64,000 nucleotides of DNA, from contig JHVD01000002.1 in NCBI GenBank assembly GCA_000619965.1, forward strand, positions 124,001 to 188,000, read 5' to 3'. The notes beneath the pieces are model-generated. The model was given only the letters and a program-made list of their open reading frames with translations, was not told the origin of the DNA and ran no database searches. Each line of letters starts with the position of its first letter. Positions within the stretch are counted from its first letter, which is position 1. Below, piece by piece: positions 37,910 through 47,739 of this stretch. Both the position numbers and the translations under genes were made by a program. Origin of the DNA: Propionibacteriaceae bacterium P6A17. GTDB lineage: Bacteria > Actinomycetota > Actinomycetes > Propionibacteriales > Propionibacteriaceae.

Positions 37910-39016
37910 TCAGCGGCCCGTCTTGGGGGCGAACTTCCAGGCGATGAGTCGACCGATGAGGTTGAGGCCCATCACGATGATGATGAGCGTGAGGGCGCCG
38001 GCCCAGCCGAGGGCGTGCAACTGCTCGGCGGTGGGGCCGATGGTGCGCAGTGACTGGTACACCATCACCGGGAGGGTGGCGGTGGTGCCCGAGAACGGAT
38101 TCGGGTTCGTGAGCTGGAAGTATCCGGCGGTGACGAGCAGCGGGGCTGTCTCGCCGATGATGCGGGCGATGCCGAGGATCACACCGGTGACGATACCCGC
38201 CAGCGACGTCGGCAGCACCACCTTGACGATCGTCCGCCACTTCGGCACACCGAGCGCGTAGGAGGCCTCGCGCAGCTCGTTGGGCACCAGCTTCAGCATC
38301 TCCTCCGTGGACCGCACGACGGTGGGGATCATCAGTACGGTCAGCGCGATCGCGCCGGCGAAGGCCGTGCGCGTGTAGGCGCTTCCGGGGCCGAAGATCA
38401 TGGAGAACAGCGAGTAGGCGAACAGGCCGGCGACGATCGACGGGATGCCCGTCATCACGTCGACGAGGAAGCGGATGCCGGCGGCGAGCTTGGTGCGGGC
38501 CCCGTACTCCACCAGGTAGATGGCGGTGAACAGGCCGATCGGCACCGAGATGAGGAACGCGATGGCCGTGCTCTGCAGCGTGCCCATGAGGGCGTGCGCC
38601 GCGCCGAGCTGGGCGCCCGCGATGTGGGTCTTGGCCTCCGTCTCGGTGAAGAACGCCACGTCGAGGCGCGCCACACCGCGGCTGACGACCTCCCACACGA
38701 GCGAGCCGAGCGGGAGCAGCGCCACGAGGAAGAAGGTCGTGACGACCGAACGCGACAGGCGGTCGGCCGCGCGACGACGACCCTCCACCGCGAACGAGGC
38801 GACGTAGTGGAGCACGAAGAACAGCACCATGCCGAGGACGGCCGTCCCGCCGATGGAGAACACGTCGGTGACCGACAGGATGCCCGCCGCGATGCCCCAG
38901 CCGAGGGCGAGGATGAGCAGCCAACTGTGCTTCGGGAGCTGGCCGCCGGTGATCGAGTCCGCAGGGCGCTTCGAGCCGCCGGCCGCGTGACGCGGGGTGG
39001 ATTCGGTGTTCGTCAT
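37910..39016 (-). CDS. pstA: Phosphate ABC transporter, permease PstA
   Basis: 368 residues. Two N-terminal hydrophobic segments (about 30-65) precede the usual six-segment permease core (from about 88). The EAA loop reads [17 protein letters not shown], and [12 protein letters not shown] plus [15 protein letters not shown] are typical PstA motifs. The ATG overlaps the pstC stop by one base, implying coupled translation. Confidence 0.97.
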   Translation of the reverse strand: MTNTESTPRHAAGGSKRPADSITGGQLPKHSWLLILALGWGIAAGILSVTDVFSIGGTAVLGMVLFFVLHYVASFAVEGRRRAADRLSRSVVTTFFLVALLPLGSLVWEVVSRGVARLDVAFFTETEAKTHIAGAQLGAAHALMGTLQSTAIAFLISVPIGLFTAIYLVEYGARTKLAAGIRFLVDVMTGIPSIVAGLFAYSLFSMIFGPGSAYTRTAFAGAIALTVLMIPTVVRSTEEMLKLVPNELREASYALGVPKWRTIVKVVLPTSLAGIVTGVILGIARIIGETAPLLVTAGYFQLTNPNPFSGTTATLPVMVYQSLRTIGPTAEQLHALGWAGALTLIIIVMGLNLIGRLIAWKFAPKTGR

Positions 39017-40041
39017 CAGTTGGCTCCAGAGAACTCGCGTCGGCTGGCGATGATGCCGCGGGCGATCATGTTCACCACGAGGGTGATGATGAACAGGATC
39101 AGGCCGGCTGCGATGAGCTGCATCTTGCCGAAGCCCTCGGACTCGGGGAAGTTCTGCGCGATGTAGGCAGCGATCGTGTTGGGGTTGTTGTAGGTGAGGA
39201 GCTTGAACGTGACGAGCACCTTGCCGGGCAGGATCATCGCGACCGCCATCGTCTCACCCAGCGCTCGACCGAGCCCCAGCATGCACGCCGAGATGATGCC
39301 CGGCCGCGAGAAGGGCAGCACCGCCTGCTTGACCATCTCCCACCTGGTCGCGCCGAGCGCCAGCGAGGCCTCCTCGTGCAGCAGCGGGGTCTGCAGGAAG
39401 ACCTCGCGGGACAAGGCGGTGATGATCGGGGTGATCATGAGCGCCAGCACCATCGCGGCCGTCAGCATGTTCTGGCCGCCGACGGCGAGCACCGGGCGCA
39501 GTTCGCCGTCCTCACGCGCCTGCCAGGCGTTGAACAGCGGAAACCAGGACATGGTCTCGTTCAGCCACTTGTAGAACGGGTGCAGCGTCGGGGCCAGCAC
39601 CATGAGCCCCCAAAGTCCGAACACCACCGACGGCACCGCCGCCAGCAGGTCGATGAGGTAGCCGAAGATGCGGGCGACGCGCCGGGGCGCGTAGTGCGAC
39701 AGGTACAGGGCGATGCCGACGGCGAGCGGCACAGCCATGAGCATGGCGAGGACCGCGGACCAGACGGTGCCGAAGGCCAGGGGCAGTGCCCACTGCCAGA
39801 AGCCTCCGAGCGCGCTCACCTCGGACAAGCCGGTGTGGTCGGGTTCGCTCGTCATGGCAGGCAACGCCTGCGAGGTGAGGAAGGTGGCGACGGCGGCGAG
39901 GATCACGAAGATCATCAGGGCCGAGCCGGACGAGATGCCGCTGAACAGGGCATCGCCGTAGCGCGCCTTGCTGCGGACCAGCGAATGGGAGTCGTCGGAC
40001 TCCGTGCCCACCTGCTCGGCGGGAGGCGTCTGCGTGGACAT
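39016..40041 (-). CDS. pstC: Phosphate ABC transporter, permease PstC
   Basis: 341 residues with six or seven membrane segments. The EAA loop is [16 protein letters not shown], followed by [22 protein letters not shown], both standard for PstC. The N-terminal ~35 residues are charged and cytoplasmic. GAAGGAG lies before ATG 40041. A 122-base gap with a hairpin separates it from pstS. Confidence 0.97.
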   Translation of the reverse strand: MSTQTPPAEQVGTESDDSHSLVRSKARYGDALFSGISSGSALMIFVILAAVATFLTSQALPAMTSEPDHTGLSEVSALGGFWQWALPLAFGTVWSAVLAMLMAVPLAVGIALYLSHYAPRRVARIFGYLIDLLAAVPSVVFGLWGLMVLAPTLHPFYKWLNETMSWFPLFNAWQAREDGELRPVLAVGGQNMLTAAMVLALMITPIITALSREVFLQTPLLHEEASLALGATRWEMVKQAVLPFSRPGIISACMLGLGRALGETMAVAMILPGKVLVTFKLLTYNNPNTIAAYIAQNFPESEGFGKMQLIAAGLILFIITLVVNMIARGIIASRREFSGAN

Positions 40042-40098
40042 GTTGCTCCTTCGGGGCGTGTGCCGGGTGGCCGTCGCCCGGGGTGAGGTGAGACGGCG

Positions 40099-40138
40099 GA
40101 ACCGCGCCCGCCTCGATCAAGCGAGACAGACGCGGTTC
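40099..40138 (-). terminator. Possible attenuator hairpin between pstS and pstC
   Basis: GAACCGCG (40099-40106) pairs with CGCGGTTC (40131-40138), with an inner CTCG/CGAG pair. Partial termination here would favour PstS over the membrane components. Confidence 0.5.
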
Positions 40139-40163
40139 GCGCTCAACGTCGGCGAGTTGATGA

Positions 40164-41294
40164 TCAGGCGTTGATCGAGTCGATCGCGGCCTTGACCTTG
40201 CCCATCATCTCGTCGGACAGCGGGGCGCTGCCGGCCTGCTCGGCGGCCAGGGCCTGGCCCTCGGCGGAGGAGATGTAGGTCAGGTACGCCTTGACCAGCT
40301 CGGCGGTGTTGGCGTCATCGTACTTCGCGCAGGCGATGGCGTAGGAGATCAGGACGATCGGGTAGCCCTCGGCCTCGCGGTTCAGCTTGACGGCGAGGTC
40401 GCCCTCGGCGCGGCCGGACTCGAGCTCCGAGTTGTCGACGACGGCGGCCGCCTGCTCCGGGTCGGGAGCGAAGAACTTGCCGTCCTTACCGAGGTGTGCG
40501 ACACCGACGCCGTCGGCGGCGGAGGCATCCACGTAGCCGATGGTGTACGGACCGGAGGCCACGGAGCTCTTCACACCGTCGGTCTGCTGAGCCGGCTGGC
40601 CACCGTCGGTGTACGGCCACTCCTTGTCGGCCTCGTTGTCCCACACGGACGGGGCGACGGCGTGGAGGTAGTCGGTGAAGTTCTCGGTGGTGCCGGACTT
40701 GTCGCCACGGTAGACGACGACGATGTACTCGTCGGGCAGGGTCACGCCGGGGTTCAGCTCGGCGATGGCGGCATCGTTCCACTTGGCGACGTCGCCCTTG
40801 AAGATCTTGGCGGCGAGCTCACCGGTCATGTTGAGGGACTCGACACCGGGGAGGTTGAAGATGATCGCGACCGGGGAGATGTACACCGGCAGGTCGAGGA
40901 CGCCCGAGTCGGCGGAGCAGGCGGCGAAGCTGCCGGCCTTGTTGTCCTCGATGGAGAAGGCCTCGTCGGAGCCGGCGAACGCCACCTTGCCCTGCTGGAT
41001 GCCCTCGCGGCCCGCGCCGGAGCCCTCGGGGGCGTAGGAGATGCGGACGCCGGAGTTGTCCTCCATGAACTTGGCGGTCCATGCGCCCTGCGCGACCTTC
41101 ATCGAGGAGGCGCCCATGCCGGCGACCTCGCCGCTCAGTGCAGCGGCGTCGGAGGTCGACTCGGACTCCGAGGCGGACGTCGTGGCTGCGGGCGCGGACT
41201 CGGTCGTCGACGGGGTGCCGGTGGAGTCGCCGCCACAAGCGGTGAGCGCAAGCGCGGCGGTGAGGCCGAGAGCTGCAACAGCACGGAGCTTCAT
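40164..41294 (-). CDS. pstS: Phosphate-binding lipoprotein PstS
   Basis: Extracellular phosphate receptor for PstCAB. 376 residues. Lipoprotein signal ending LALTACGG near 20, a Ser/Thr/Ala/Glu-rich linker (to ~55), then the binding fold with EVAGMGASSMK, YAPEGSGAGREG (phosphate-contacting loop), FAGSDEAF and VVYRGDKSGTTENF. ATG 41294 follows GAGGGAAAT. Direct-repeat PHO-box-like sequence lies about 105 bases upstream. Confidence 0.97.
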   Translation of the reverse strand: MKLRAVAALGLTAALALTACGGDSTGTPSTTESAPAATTSASESESTSDAAALSGEVAGMGASSMKVAQGAWTAKFMEDNSGVRISYAPEGSGAGREGIQQGKVAFAGSDEAFSIEDNKAGSFAACSADSGVLDLPVYISPVAIIFNLPGVESLNMTGELAAKIFKGDVAKWNDAAIAELNPGVTLPDEYIVVVYRGDKSGTTENFTDYLHAVAPSVWDNEADKEWPYTDGGQPAQQTDGVKSSVASGPYTIGYVDASAADGVGVAHLGKDGKFFAPDPEQAAAVVDNSELESGRAEGDLAVKLNREAEGYPIVLISYAIACAKYDDANTAELVKAYLTYISSAEGQALAAEQAGSAPLSDEMMGKVKAAIDSINA

Positions 41295-41396
41295 GAATTT
41301 CCCTCTCAAGGATTCGTCTTTCCGCCACTGGGGCGGCGGAACGTTCGTTCTCGTACCGCAACCTAGGCGCCACAGGTAACGCGATCCGCAGCCTTT

Positions 41397-41417
41397 GGTG
41401 AACAACAGGTGAACAAC
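41397..41417 (-). promoter_or_regulatory. PHO-box-like direct repeat upstream of pstS
   Basis: GGTGAACAAC occurs twice with an 11-base period (41397-41406 and 41408-41417). On the minus strand this reads GTTGTTCACC twice. It resembles the 11-bp direct-repeat PhoP box (GTTCACC-type) described in Streptomyces. A PhoRP pair is not in the window. Confidence 0.65.
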
Positions 41418-41470
41418 GCGACACGATCCGAGCCGGGTGTCGCGGCATGCGGAAGAATGGACGGTTGGGC

Positions 41471-42340
41471 TCAGCTCGTGGGCTTGACGTGCTCGACGGC
41501 GACGTTGCGTCCGCGCGCGTCCCGGTGCAGCACTGTCACCTCTCCGACGACCATCGGCCTGGGCTCCAAGCCCAGGCCGCGCTGCATCGCCGGCAGCACC
41601 GGCCGGTGGCCGCACAGCGCCGTCGGTGCGGACACGCCGAGGGCGATCGTCGCCACCTCGCTCGCCACCGCCTCCGGAAGGTCCGTGCCCTCCTCCTCGG
41701 TGAGCAGCTCCACCGTGCGCGTCGGCAGCCCCCGGTGCTTGCCGTAGGGCGCCAGCGTCTCGACGCAGCGCACCGCGGGCGAGCTGATGAGGGACTCCAC
41801 CCCGTAGGCCTCGAACAGCGGCACCAGCGCAATCGCCTGCCTGCGCCCGCGCCCGGAGAGCCGACGGGTCTGGTCCGGGCCCGTCCAGTGCTTGCGCAGC
41901 ATCGCCTTCGCGTGACGGGTGAGGAGCACGGCCGTCGTCGGGCCCGCGGCGAGCGCCTCGTCGACGACCGCCGCCTCATTGGCGTAGCTGAGCAGGCGCG
42001 ACACCTTGCGCGCCGCCACCCAGCGCACCTCGTCGACCTCCCTGTCCGGGGGGCGGAAGTACTGCGCGTAGGCGGTGGCGCGCCAGTATCCGACCCGCTT
42101 CGGCGTGCGAGACGACACCAGATAGTGCTGGTCTCCCAGCCGCATGCCGAGGTGCACCAGCGCGCCGGTCTCCTCCCGCAGCTCCCGCACCGCGGTGACG
42201 GGAGGGACCTCGTCGGGGGTGGGCTTGCCCTTCGGCAGCGACCAGTCGTCGTAGCGTTGCCGGTGGACGACCAGCACCTCCTCCTCGCCCGGTCGCCCGC
42301 GCAGCACCACCGCACCGAACGCGCGCAGCGACGTCGTCAT
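41471..42340 (-). CDS. mutT1: NUDIX / histidine phosphatase two-domain hydrolase (MutT1-like)
   Basis: 289 residues. Residues 1-140 are a NUDIX domain with the box around [22 protein letters not shown]. Residues 150-289 are a histidine phosphatase domain starting [10 protein letters not shown] (RH motif) with the second His in TALCGHRP. The same architecture in mycobacterial MutT1 hydrolyses 8-oxo-GTP/8-oxo-GDP and diadenosine polyphosphates. ATG 42340 overlaps the ppk stop by four bases; a longer frame to 43084 lies inside ppk. The MutT1-PPK pairing recurs in actinomycetes. Confidence 0.92.
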   Translation of the reverse strand: MTTSLRAFGAVVLRGRPGEEEVLVVHRQRYDDWSLPKGKPTPDEVPPVTAVRELREETGALVHLGMRLGDQHYLVSSRTPKRVGYWRATAYAQYFRPPDREVDEVRWVAARKVSRLLSYANEAAVVDEALAAGPTTAVLLTRHAKAMLRKHWTGPDQTRRLSGRGRRQAIALVPLFEAYGVESLISSPAVRCVETLAPYGKHRGLPTRTVELLTEEEGTDLPEAVASEVATIALGVSAPTALCGHRPVLPAMQRGLGLEPRPMVVGEVTVLHRDARGRNVAVEHVKPTS

Positions 42341-44424
42341 CGCACTCGCCGGCTCGAGAACTGGTCGATGAGGTACGACTGGAGATCGTTGAAGGGGCGG
42401 CCCTGCTCGTCGAGCAGGTGCGGGGTCCACGTGTGGTCGTGCAGCGACCAGTGGACGGTGTCGTCGGCGAAGGCCTTGTCGAACAGGGCGGTGATCTGTT
42501 CGACGTGGCGCCGGTGCGTGATGCCGACGACCGCCTCGACGCGACGATCGAGGTTGCGGTGCATCAGGTCGGCCGAGCCGATGCCGACGATGGGGTGGCC
42601 GCCGCCTGCGAACCAGAAGATGCGCGAATGCTCGAGGAAGCGGCCGAGAATGGAGCGGACGCGGATGTTCTCGCTCAGCCCCTTGACCCCGGGCCGGATG
42701 GTGCAGATGCCGCGGACCAGCAGGTCGACTTTCACGCCCGCCAGGGAGGCGCGATAGAGCGCGTCGGTGACCGCCTCGTCGACGATCGAGTTGACCTTGA
42801 TCCGGATGCCCGATGGAAGCCCCGCCCGATGGTTGGCGATCTCCTGCTCGATGCGTTCGATCAGGCCCGAGCGGATGCCGTGGGGCGCGACGAGCAGCCG
42901 CCGGTAGTTGCGCTCCTGCGTGATGCCCGACAGGTGGTTGAACAGCCGAGTCACGTCGTCGGCGATGATCGGGTTGCTGGTGAGCAGGCCCATGTCCTCG
43001 TAGAGGCGAGCGGTCTTCGGGTTGTAGTTGCCGGTGCCGATGTGGCAGTAGCGGCGCAGACCGTCGGGCTCGTCGCGGACGCACATGGACAGCTTGCAGT
43101 GCGTCTTGAGCCCCACCATGCCGTAGACGACGTGCACCCCCGCACGCTCGAGTTTGCGGGCCCAGCCGATGTTGTTCTGTTCGTCGAAGCGAGCCTTGAT
43201 CTCGACGATGGCGAGCACCTGCTTGCCCGCCTGGGCGGCCTCGATGAGCGCGTCGATGATGGGGGAGTCGCCGGAGGTGCGGTACAGCGTCTGCTTGATG
43301 GCCAGCACCTGCGGGTCCGCCGCCGCCTGCTCGATGAAGCGCTGGACGCTCGTCGCGAAGGAATCGTAGGGGTGCTGGAGGAGCACGTCGCGACGCTTGA
43401 GCGCCCGGAACATGTCGGCGGGCGACGCCGTCTCCGCCTCCGCGAGCTCAGGGTGCGTCGTCGGCAGGAAGTTGGGGTACTTGAGGTCCTCCCGCTCGGA
43501 GCCCTCGAGCTGGAAGAGGCCCTTCAAGTCGAGCGGCGCGGGAAGGCGGAACACCTCCGAGTCGCGCACGTCGACCTCGTGCTGCAGCATGCTGAGCATG
43601 CCGTCGTCGATGTCGTCCTCGACCTCGAGCCTCACCGGTGGCCGGCCCACCTTGCGTCGCAGCAGCTCCTGCTCGAGGGCGGTGAGCAGGTTCTCCGCAT
43701 CGTCCTCCTCGACCTCGATGTCCTCGTTGCGGGTGACGCGGAACGTCGTGTGGGAGACCACCTGCATGCCCGTGAACAGCAGGTGCAGGTGCCGGGCGAT
43801 GATCTCCTCGAGCGGCAGGTACCGGCCCGCCGCCACCTCGATGAAGCGCGGCAGGAGCGTCGGCACCTTGATGCGAGCGAACTGTCGGGCGCCCGACGAC
43901 GGGTTGCGCAGCAGCACCGCAAGGTTCAGCGACAGGCCCGAGATGTAGGGGAAGGGATGCGAGGAGTCCACCGCCAGCGGGGTGAGCACCGGGTAGATGC
44001 GCTCGGAGAAGATGGCCCGCATCCGATCCTTCTCGGCGGCGGTGAGCTCGCCCCAGTGCAGGAACTCGATGCCCTCGCGGGCCAGGGCGGGACGCACGTC
44101 GTGTTGGAACACGCGCGCCTGCTCGTCGACGAGCTCATGGATGCGCGCCAGCAGACGCTCGTGCAGCTCCTGTGGCATGATCCGGCTGGCGCTCGGCTGG
44201 GCGACGCCCGCATCGATGCGGCGCTTCAGCCCCGCGATTCGCACCATGAAGAACTCGTCGAGATTGCTCGAGAAGATGGCGAGGAACTTCGCGCGCTCGA
44301 TCAGCGGCACCCGCACGGCGTCGCTGGCCTGGTCGAGGACGCGCTTGTTGAACTCGAGCCACGACAACTCCCGGTCCCAGAAACGGTCCAGGGGGAGCGG
44401 GCGGTCCCGTTCGGCGATGGACAT
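42337..44424 (-). CDS. ppk: Polyphosphate kinase 1
   Basis: Makes polyphosphate from ATP, and the reverse. 695 residues, normal length. The N-terminal domain starts at [20 protein letters not shown]. The catalytic region contains [21 protein letters not shown] with the phosphorylated histidine, and [15 protein letters not shown]; the C-terminal phospholipase-D-like half is complete. It starts at the base before the mshD stop codon begins, so mshD-ppk-mutT1 form one operon upstream of pst. Confidence 0.97.
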   Translation of the reverse strand: MSIAERDRPLPLDRFWDRELSWLEFNKRVLDQASDAVRVPLIERAKFLAIFSSNLDEFFMVRIAGLKRRIDAGVAQPSASRIMPQELHERLLARIHELVDEQARVFQHDVRPALAREGIEFLHWGELTAAEKDRMRAIFSERIYPVLTPLAVDSSHPFPYISGLSLNLAVLLRNPSSGARQFARIKVPTLLPRFIEVAAGRYLPLEEIIARHLHLLFTGMQVVSHTTFRVTRNEDIEVEEDDAENLLTALEQELLRRKVGRPPVRLEVEDDIDDGMLSMLQHEVDVRDSEVFRLPAPLDLKGLFQLEGSEREDLKYPNFLPTTHPELAEAETASPADMFRALKRRDVLLQHPYDSFATSVQRFIEQAAADPQVLAIKQTLYRTSGDSPIIDALIEAAQAGKQVLAIVEIKARFDEQNNIGWARKLERAGVHVVYGMVGLKTHCKLSMCVRDEPDGLRRYCHIGTGNYNPKTARLYEDMGLLTSNPIIADDVTRLFNHLSGITQERNYRRLLVAPHGIRSGLIERIEQEIANHRAGLPSGIRIKVNSIVDEAVTDALYRASLAGVKVDLLVRGICTIRPGVKGLSENIRVRSILGRFLEHSRIFWFAGGGHPIVGIGSADLMHRNLDRRVEAVVGITHRRHVEQITALFDKAFADDTVHWSLHDHTWTPHLLDEQGRPFNDLQSYLIDQFSSRRVR

Positions 44425-45228
44425 CTATGGCCTCCCGTAGCAGGTGTCGTGGGTGGTGACGACGAAGCCGGCGCGGCGGTACAGCTCGACGGTGCGCTCC
44501 GGGGAGGCCTCGACGAACAGCTCGACGCGAGTCTCGCCCACGTCGCGCAGATGCCGCAACCCTGCCGCCAGCAGAGCCCGCCCGAGCCCGCGACCCTCGT
44601 GCCGTGGATCGACGGCGAGCACGTACACCTCGCCAATGGGCTCCTCGCCGGTGGCCGGCCCGTGCCGCTTCGTCCAGTGGAACCCTGCCACCTCGCCCTC
44701 CGCTCGTGCGACGAGGAGACCCTCGGGGCTGAACCACGGCTGCCGCCGGAGGTCGTCGAATTCCGCCCGCGTGAGGCGCCCCTGCTCGGGATGATGCGCG
44801 AAGGCTGCCGCGTTGATGGCGACGATCTGGTCGGCGTCCTCCTCGCGGAAGGAGCCGATGGCGACCGTATCCGGGACGGGCGGCAGGGTGTCGTCGAGGG
44901 GGCGCTCCATGCGCAGCAGATCACGCACGGGGGAGAGCCCGACGGCGGCGGCCAGTTCTGCGCTGCCCGGGAGGCTGCCGAATGCCCACACGCGAAGCCC
45001 GGGGTAGTCGTCGAGGAGGGTGCGCAGCAGGCGGGTGCCGTGGCCCAGGCGCCGATGCTCCGGATGGACGGCGAGCATGATGGTGCCGTCGCGCAGGTCG
45101 ACGACAGCCGCGGCTGGGCCATCCTCGCGCAGGGCGCCCGCCCGCAGACCTGCGAGGACGAGGCGACCGGATTCATTGATGGGTGACACTTCGTCCGCGG
45201 CCTCGGCCGCGTCGAACACTTGGTGCAT
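44425..45228 (-). CDS. mshD: Mycothiol synthase
   Basis: Acetylates Cys-GlcN-Ins to finish mycothiol. 267 residues with two GNAT domains. The N-terminal domain has LAVHPEHRRLGHGTRLL. The catalytically typical C-terminal domain has YVLAVDPRHEGRGLGRALLAAG, LFVEASPERTVELYRRAGF and TTHDTCYGRP. It is somewhat shorter than mycobacterial MshD. AGGAGG lies before ATG 45228. TAGTAT, about 35 bases upstream, is a likely -10 box. Confidence 0.93.
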   Translation of the reverse strand: MHQVFDAAEAADEVSPINESGRLVLAGLRAGALREDGPAAAVVDLRDGTIMLAVHPEHRRLGHGTRLLRTLLDDYPGLRVWAFGSLPGSAELAAAVGLSPVRDLLRMERPLDDTLPPVPDTVAIGSFREEDADQIVAINAAAFAHHPEQGRLTRAEFDDLRRQPWFSPEGLLVARAEGEVAGFHWTKRHGPATGEEPIGEVYVLAVDPRHEGRGLGRALLAAGLRHLRDVGETRVELFVEASPERTVELYRRAGFVVTTHDTCYGRP

Positions 45229-45309
45229 CCCTGGCCCTCCTGTATCGAGCGGATCAATCATACTAGCGTCCTTCCTTCGGGGGCCGGGTTTCCGCTTGCC
45301 CCGAGCCGT

Positions 45310-45315
45310 TAGCAT
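45310..45315 (+). promoter_or_regulatory. -10 box TAGCAT for the gene at 45322
   Basis: TAGCAT ends six bases before GTG 45322 with no ribosome binding site. Confidence 0.45.
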
Positions 45316-45321
45316 GGCGAC

Positions 45322-46056
45322 GTGGAATCGCGCCTCCCGGATGAATTCTTCCGCCGGCGCCCCGACGAGGCCGACCCCTCCGGGGCGCCTGTCGGCCCTG
45401 CACAGCCCAGCCCGCCGTCGTCGGGCAGGCCCCGGCTGGCGCCGTCGGTGTCGAAACCCATGCAGATCCCCCTGCGGATTGCTGCGGTGCTGATCTTCGT
45501 GTGCCTGCTCGTCGGCTTCCTGCTGGGACGCCAGGTGGGGCCGGACTCGGGAGGCCCGCGGGCGGTCCCGTCGAGCTCTCGCGCGGTCATGAGCCCGTCG
45601 CCGACGCCCTCCGAGTCCCCCAGCGACCCCCCGCTGACCGTTCCCACGCGCGTCGTCATCCCGCAGTCGGCGGAAGGCTCCTGCGAGGGCGGCGACGCGA
45701 CGGCGCTGCTGTCCGCCCGCGAGGACACGACGTGGGTGTGCCAGGGGGAGGCCGTGGGCGAGACGGTGCGCTTCACCTTCGACGAGGCGGTGGCGATCGC
45801 CGGCCTGCGCGTCTACGGCGGCAGCGTCAACGTCGACGAGGTCGGCAGACATGTCACCGGCATCCGCTGGCGGTTCGACGACGCCGCCTGGTTCGAGCAG
45901 GGCGTGGCGGACGCCGATGGCGCCACGCAGGAGGTCACGTTCCCGGAGGTGCGTGCGACGACGGTCACCCTGCAGATCATCGCGACGGGGCAGCGCCGCG
46001 CCGACGTGCCCGACGCGACCGCGCTCACCCGGGTGGAGTTCCTGGGCTTCGGGTGA
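45322..46056 (+). CDS. Membrane-anchored beta-sandwich (discoidin/NADase-type glycan-binding-like) protein
   Basis: 244 residues. A proline-rich cytoplasmic region (1-48), one membrane segment (about 50-69) and a Ser/Pro linker lead to an extracellular domain (about 110-244). The domain pattern, DDTTWVCQGEAVGETVRFTF...GLRVYGG...ATTVTLQII...LTRVEFLGFG, is that of F5/8-type (discoidin-like) sandwiches. One Cys pair (SCEGG, WVCQG) could form a disulfide. The ligand is unknown, with carbohydrate or cell-wall binding inferred. Confidence 0.75.
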   Translation: MESRLPDEFFRRRPDEADPSGAPVGPAQPSPPSSGRPRLAPSVSKPMQIPLRIAAVLIFVCLLVGFLLGRQVGPDSGGPRAVPSSSRAVMSPSPTPSESPSDPPLTVPTRVVIPQSAEGSCEGGDATALLSAREDTTWVCQGEAVGETVRFTFDEAVAIAGLRVYGGSVNVDEVGRHVTGIRWRFDDAAWFEQGVADADGATQEVTFPEVRATTVTLQIIATGQRRADVPDATALTRVEFLGFG

Positions 46057-46097
46057 GCCGAGGGTCGTCGTCGGGGGGTGGCTTCGTCGGGCGCTTG

Positions 46098-46103
46098 TAG
46101 ACT
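46098..46103 (+). promoter_or_regulatory. -10 box TAGACT for the gene at 46111
   Basis: TAGACT ends seven bases before ATG 46111. No Shine-Dalgarno sequence is present. Confidence 0.5.
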
Positions 46104-46110
46104 GACGCGC

Positions 46111-46275
46111 ATGGCTGACGTGCTTCCCTGGGTGCTGATCGTCGGATCCTCGCTCACGGCGCTGCTGCTCACGGTGGTGCTGGCGCGGACCTTGTGGGGG
46201 CTCGTCGCGCGAGTGCGCGCCAACGGGGCCGACGAACTGGCCGCGGCTGCGGCGGACGCAGGAGAAGAGGACTGA
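46111..46275 (+). CDS. Single-pass small membrane protein
   Basis: 54 residues. One hydrophobic helix (about 5-27) is followed by a short basic stretch (RVRANG) and an acidic Ala-rich tail (AAAADAGEED). The leaderless promoter directly upstream supports ATG 46111 over the longer frame from 46078. The nitrobindin gene begins four bases after the stop. No function is evident. It could be a regulator of the neighbouring heme protein, but that is speculation. Confidence 0.7.
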   Translation: MADVLPWVLIVGSSLTALLLTVVLARTLWGLVARVRANGADELAAAAADAGEED

Positions 46276-46279
46276 ACGC

Positions 46280-46783
46280 ATGAACATCGACATCGAGGTG
46301 CCCGCGGGGCTCGACCCGCGGCTGACCGCGCTCGGCTGGCTCGTCGGGAGCTGGGAGGGCACCGGCAACGGCACCGATGCCGACGGCAACGACTTCACGT
46401 TCGAGCAGCGCATCCAATTCGCGCCGGCCGACGGCGCCTCCATGTTCTACCTCGCGCAGGCCTACCGGCTGGACTCCGACGGCAAGCCCGCGGACATCCT
46501 CGATGTCGAGAGCGGCTTCTGGAGGCCGAAGCCCGACGCGAGCCTCGAAGTGACCCTCACCAACGCGGGCGGCTGGACGGAGGTGCTGGTCGGGCGCATC
46601 CAGGTGACGCGCATCGATTTGCAGACGGATGCCGTCGTGCGCACCGAGTCGGCCGCCGTCGAGCACTCGGCAGGGCAGCGGCTGTACGGGCAGGTGGAGG
46701 GCGACCTCATGTACGCACTCGATCGGGCCACGACGACGCACCCGCTGCGCCCGCACATGTGGGCCCGCCTCAAGCGGAGCTGA
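46280..46783 (+). CDS. Nitrobindin-like heme-binding beta-barrel protein (FABP family)
   Basis: 167 residues. The lipocalin-like barrel starts with GWLVGSWEGTGNG (the GxWxGxG motif, near 20-32). The last strand ends HPLRPHMWARLKR with the proximal histidine candidate near 160. Bacterial nitrobindins bind ferric heme and isomerise peroxynitrite to nitrate. GAAGAGGA lies before ATG 46280. It is transcribed together with the YgfZ-like gene, which starts one base after its stop. Confidence 0.9.
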   Translation: MNIDIEVPAGLDPRLTALGWLVGSWEGTGNGTDADGNDFTFEQRIQFAPADGASMFYLAQAYRLDSDGKPADILDVESGFWRPKPDASLEVTLTNAGGWTEVLVGRIQVTRIDLQTDAVVRTESAAVEHSAGQRLYGQVEGDLMYALDRATTTHPLRPHMWARLKRS

Positions 46784-46784
46784 C

Positions 46785-47705
46785 GTGGCTGCCGTGATCG
46801 TCGAAGGTGGTGTCGACGAGGGTCTGTGCTGGCACCTGGGAAGCCCCGTCGCCGAGGCACGACGGATCGCCGACGGCCGCGGCGTCCTGCCGCTGACCAA
46901 CCGCGAAGTGCTGGAGATCGTCGGCGAGGACCGTCTCCAGTTCCTGCACCTGATCTCGTCGCAGCAGTTCGAGGGCCTGGCCGCAGGTGAGGCCGTCGAG
47001 GCGCTCATCCTCGACGCGCAGGGGCACGTCCAGCACGCCTTCACCGGCGTCGACGACGGCGCCCGGCTGCTCGCGTGGACCGAGCCCGGGCGCGCCGACG
47101 CGCTGGTCGCGCACCTGATGCGGATGCGGTTTGCGATGCGGGTCGAGGCGCGGCGTCTGGACGGGGCGGCAGTGTGCTGGGCGGGGGAGAAGGAGCGGCT
47201 CGACGGGGTCCGCGTGGCGTGCCCGTTCGGGGGTGTGTTCGTCGTCACCACAAGCACGCCGGAGGCCACCGTCGGGACGTGGGCGCTCGAAGCGCGGCGC
47301 ATCGAGGCGGGGGTGCCGAGGGTGTTCGTCGACACGGACGAGAAGACCATCCCCAACGAGATCGGGCTGTGGGGCACGGCCTTGGGCAAGGGGTGCTACC
47401 CGGGTCAGGAGACGGTGGCGAAGGTGCATACGTTGGGGCGCCCGCCGCGCAGGCTCGTGCGCCTGCATCTCGACGGGTCCCTCGCCTCCCTCCCGGCGCT
47501 CGGCGCGCCGCTGCGGCTCGGCGAGAAGGTGGTGGGGCGAGTGGGGTCGTCGGCGCTGCACCACGAGTTGGGCCCGATCGCGCTGGCACTGGTCAAGCGG
47601 GGGGTCGCCGTCGCAGCGGAGCTGTCCGCAGACGGCATCGCGGCCGCACAGGAGGTGATCGTCGATCCCGACGTCGGCCTCCATGTACGGCCGCGACTGC
47701 AGTGA
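46785..47705 (+). CDS. YgfZ/GcvT-like folate-binding protein
   Basis: 306 residues. The YgfZ signature KGCYPGQETVAKVHTLG lies near 202-218, and the N-terminal NREVLEIVGEDRLQFLHLI matches the tetrahydrofolate-binding GcvT fold. YgfZ proteins help iron-sulfur cluster repair or assembly of selected enzymes. GTG 46785 is used; the longer frame to 46629 overlaps the nitrobindin gene. It converges with tpx. Confidence 0.93.
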   Translation: MAAVIVEGGVDEGLCWHLGSPVAEARRIADGRGVLPLTNREVLEIVGEDRLQFLHLISSQQFEGLAAGEAVEALILDAQGHVQHAFTGVDDGARLLAWTEPGRADALVAHLMRMRFAMRVEARRLDGAAVCWAGEKERLDGVRVACPFGGVFVVTTSTPEATVGTWALEARRIEAGVPRVFVDTDEKTIPNEIGLWGTALGKGCYPGQETVAKVHTLGRPPRRLVRLHLDGSLASLPALGAPLRLGEKVVGRVGSSALHHELGPIALALVKRGVAVAAELSADGIAAAQEVIVDPDVGLHVRPRLQ

Positions 47706-47739
47706 CCCTCGTCGGGTCCTTGCGTGGGTGTGGCCGGGC

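Noticed and set aside
42418-45186. A 922-codon open frame on the plus strand opposite mshD and ppk
   Set aside because: It is the GC-driven mirror of two well-supported minus-strand genes and its product shows no family features.
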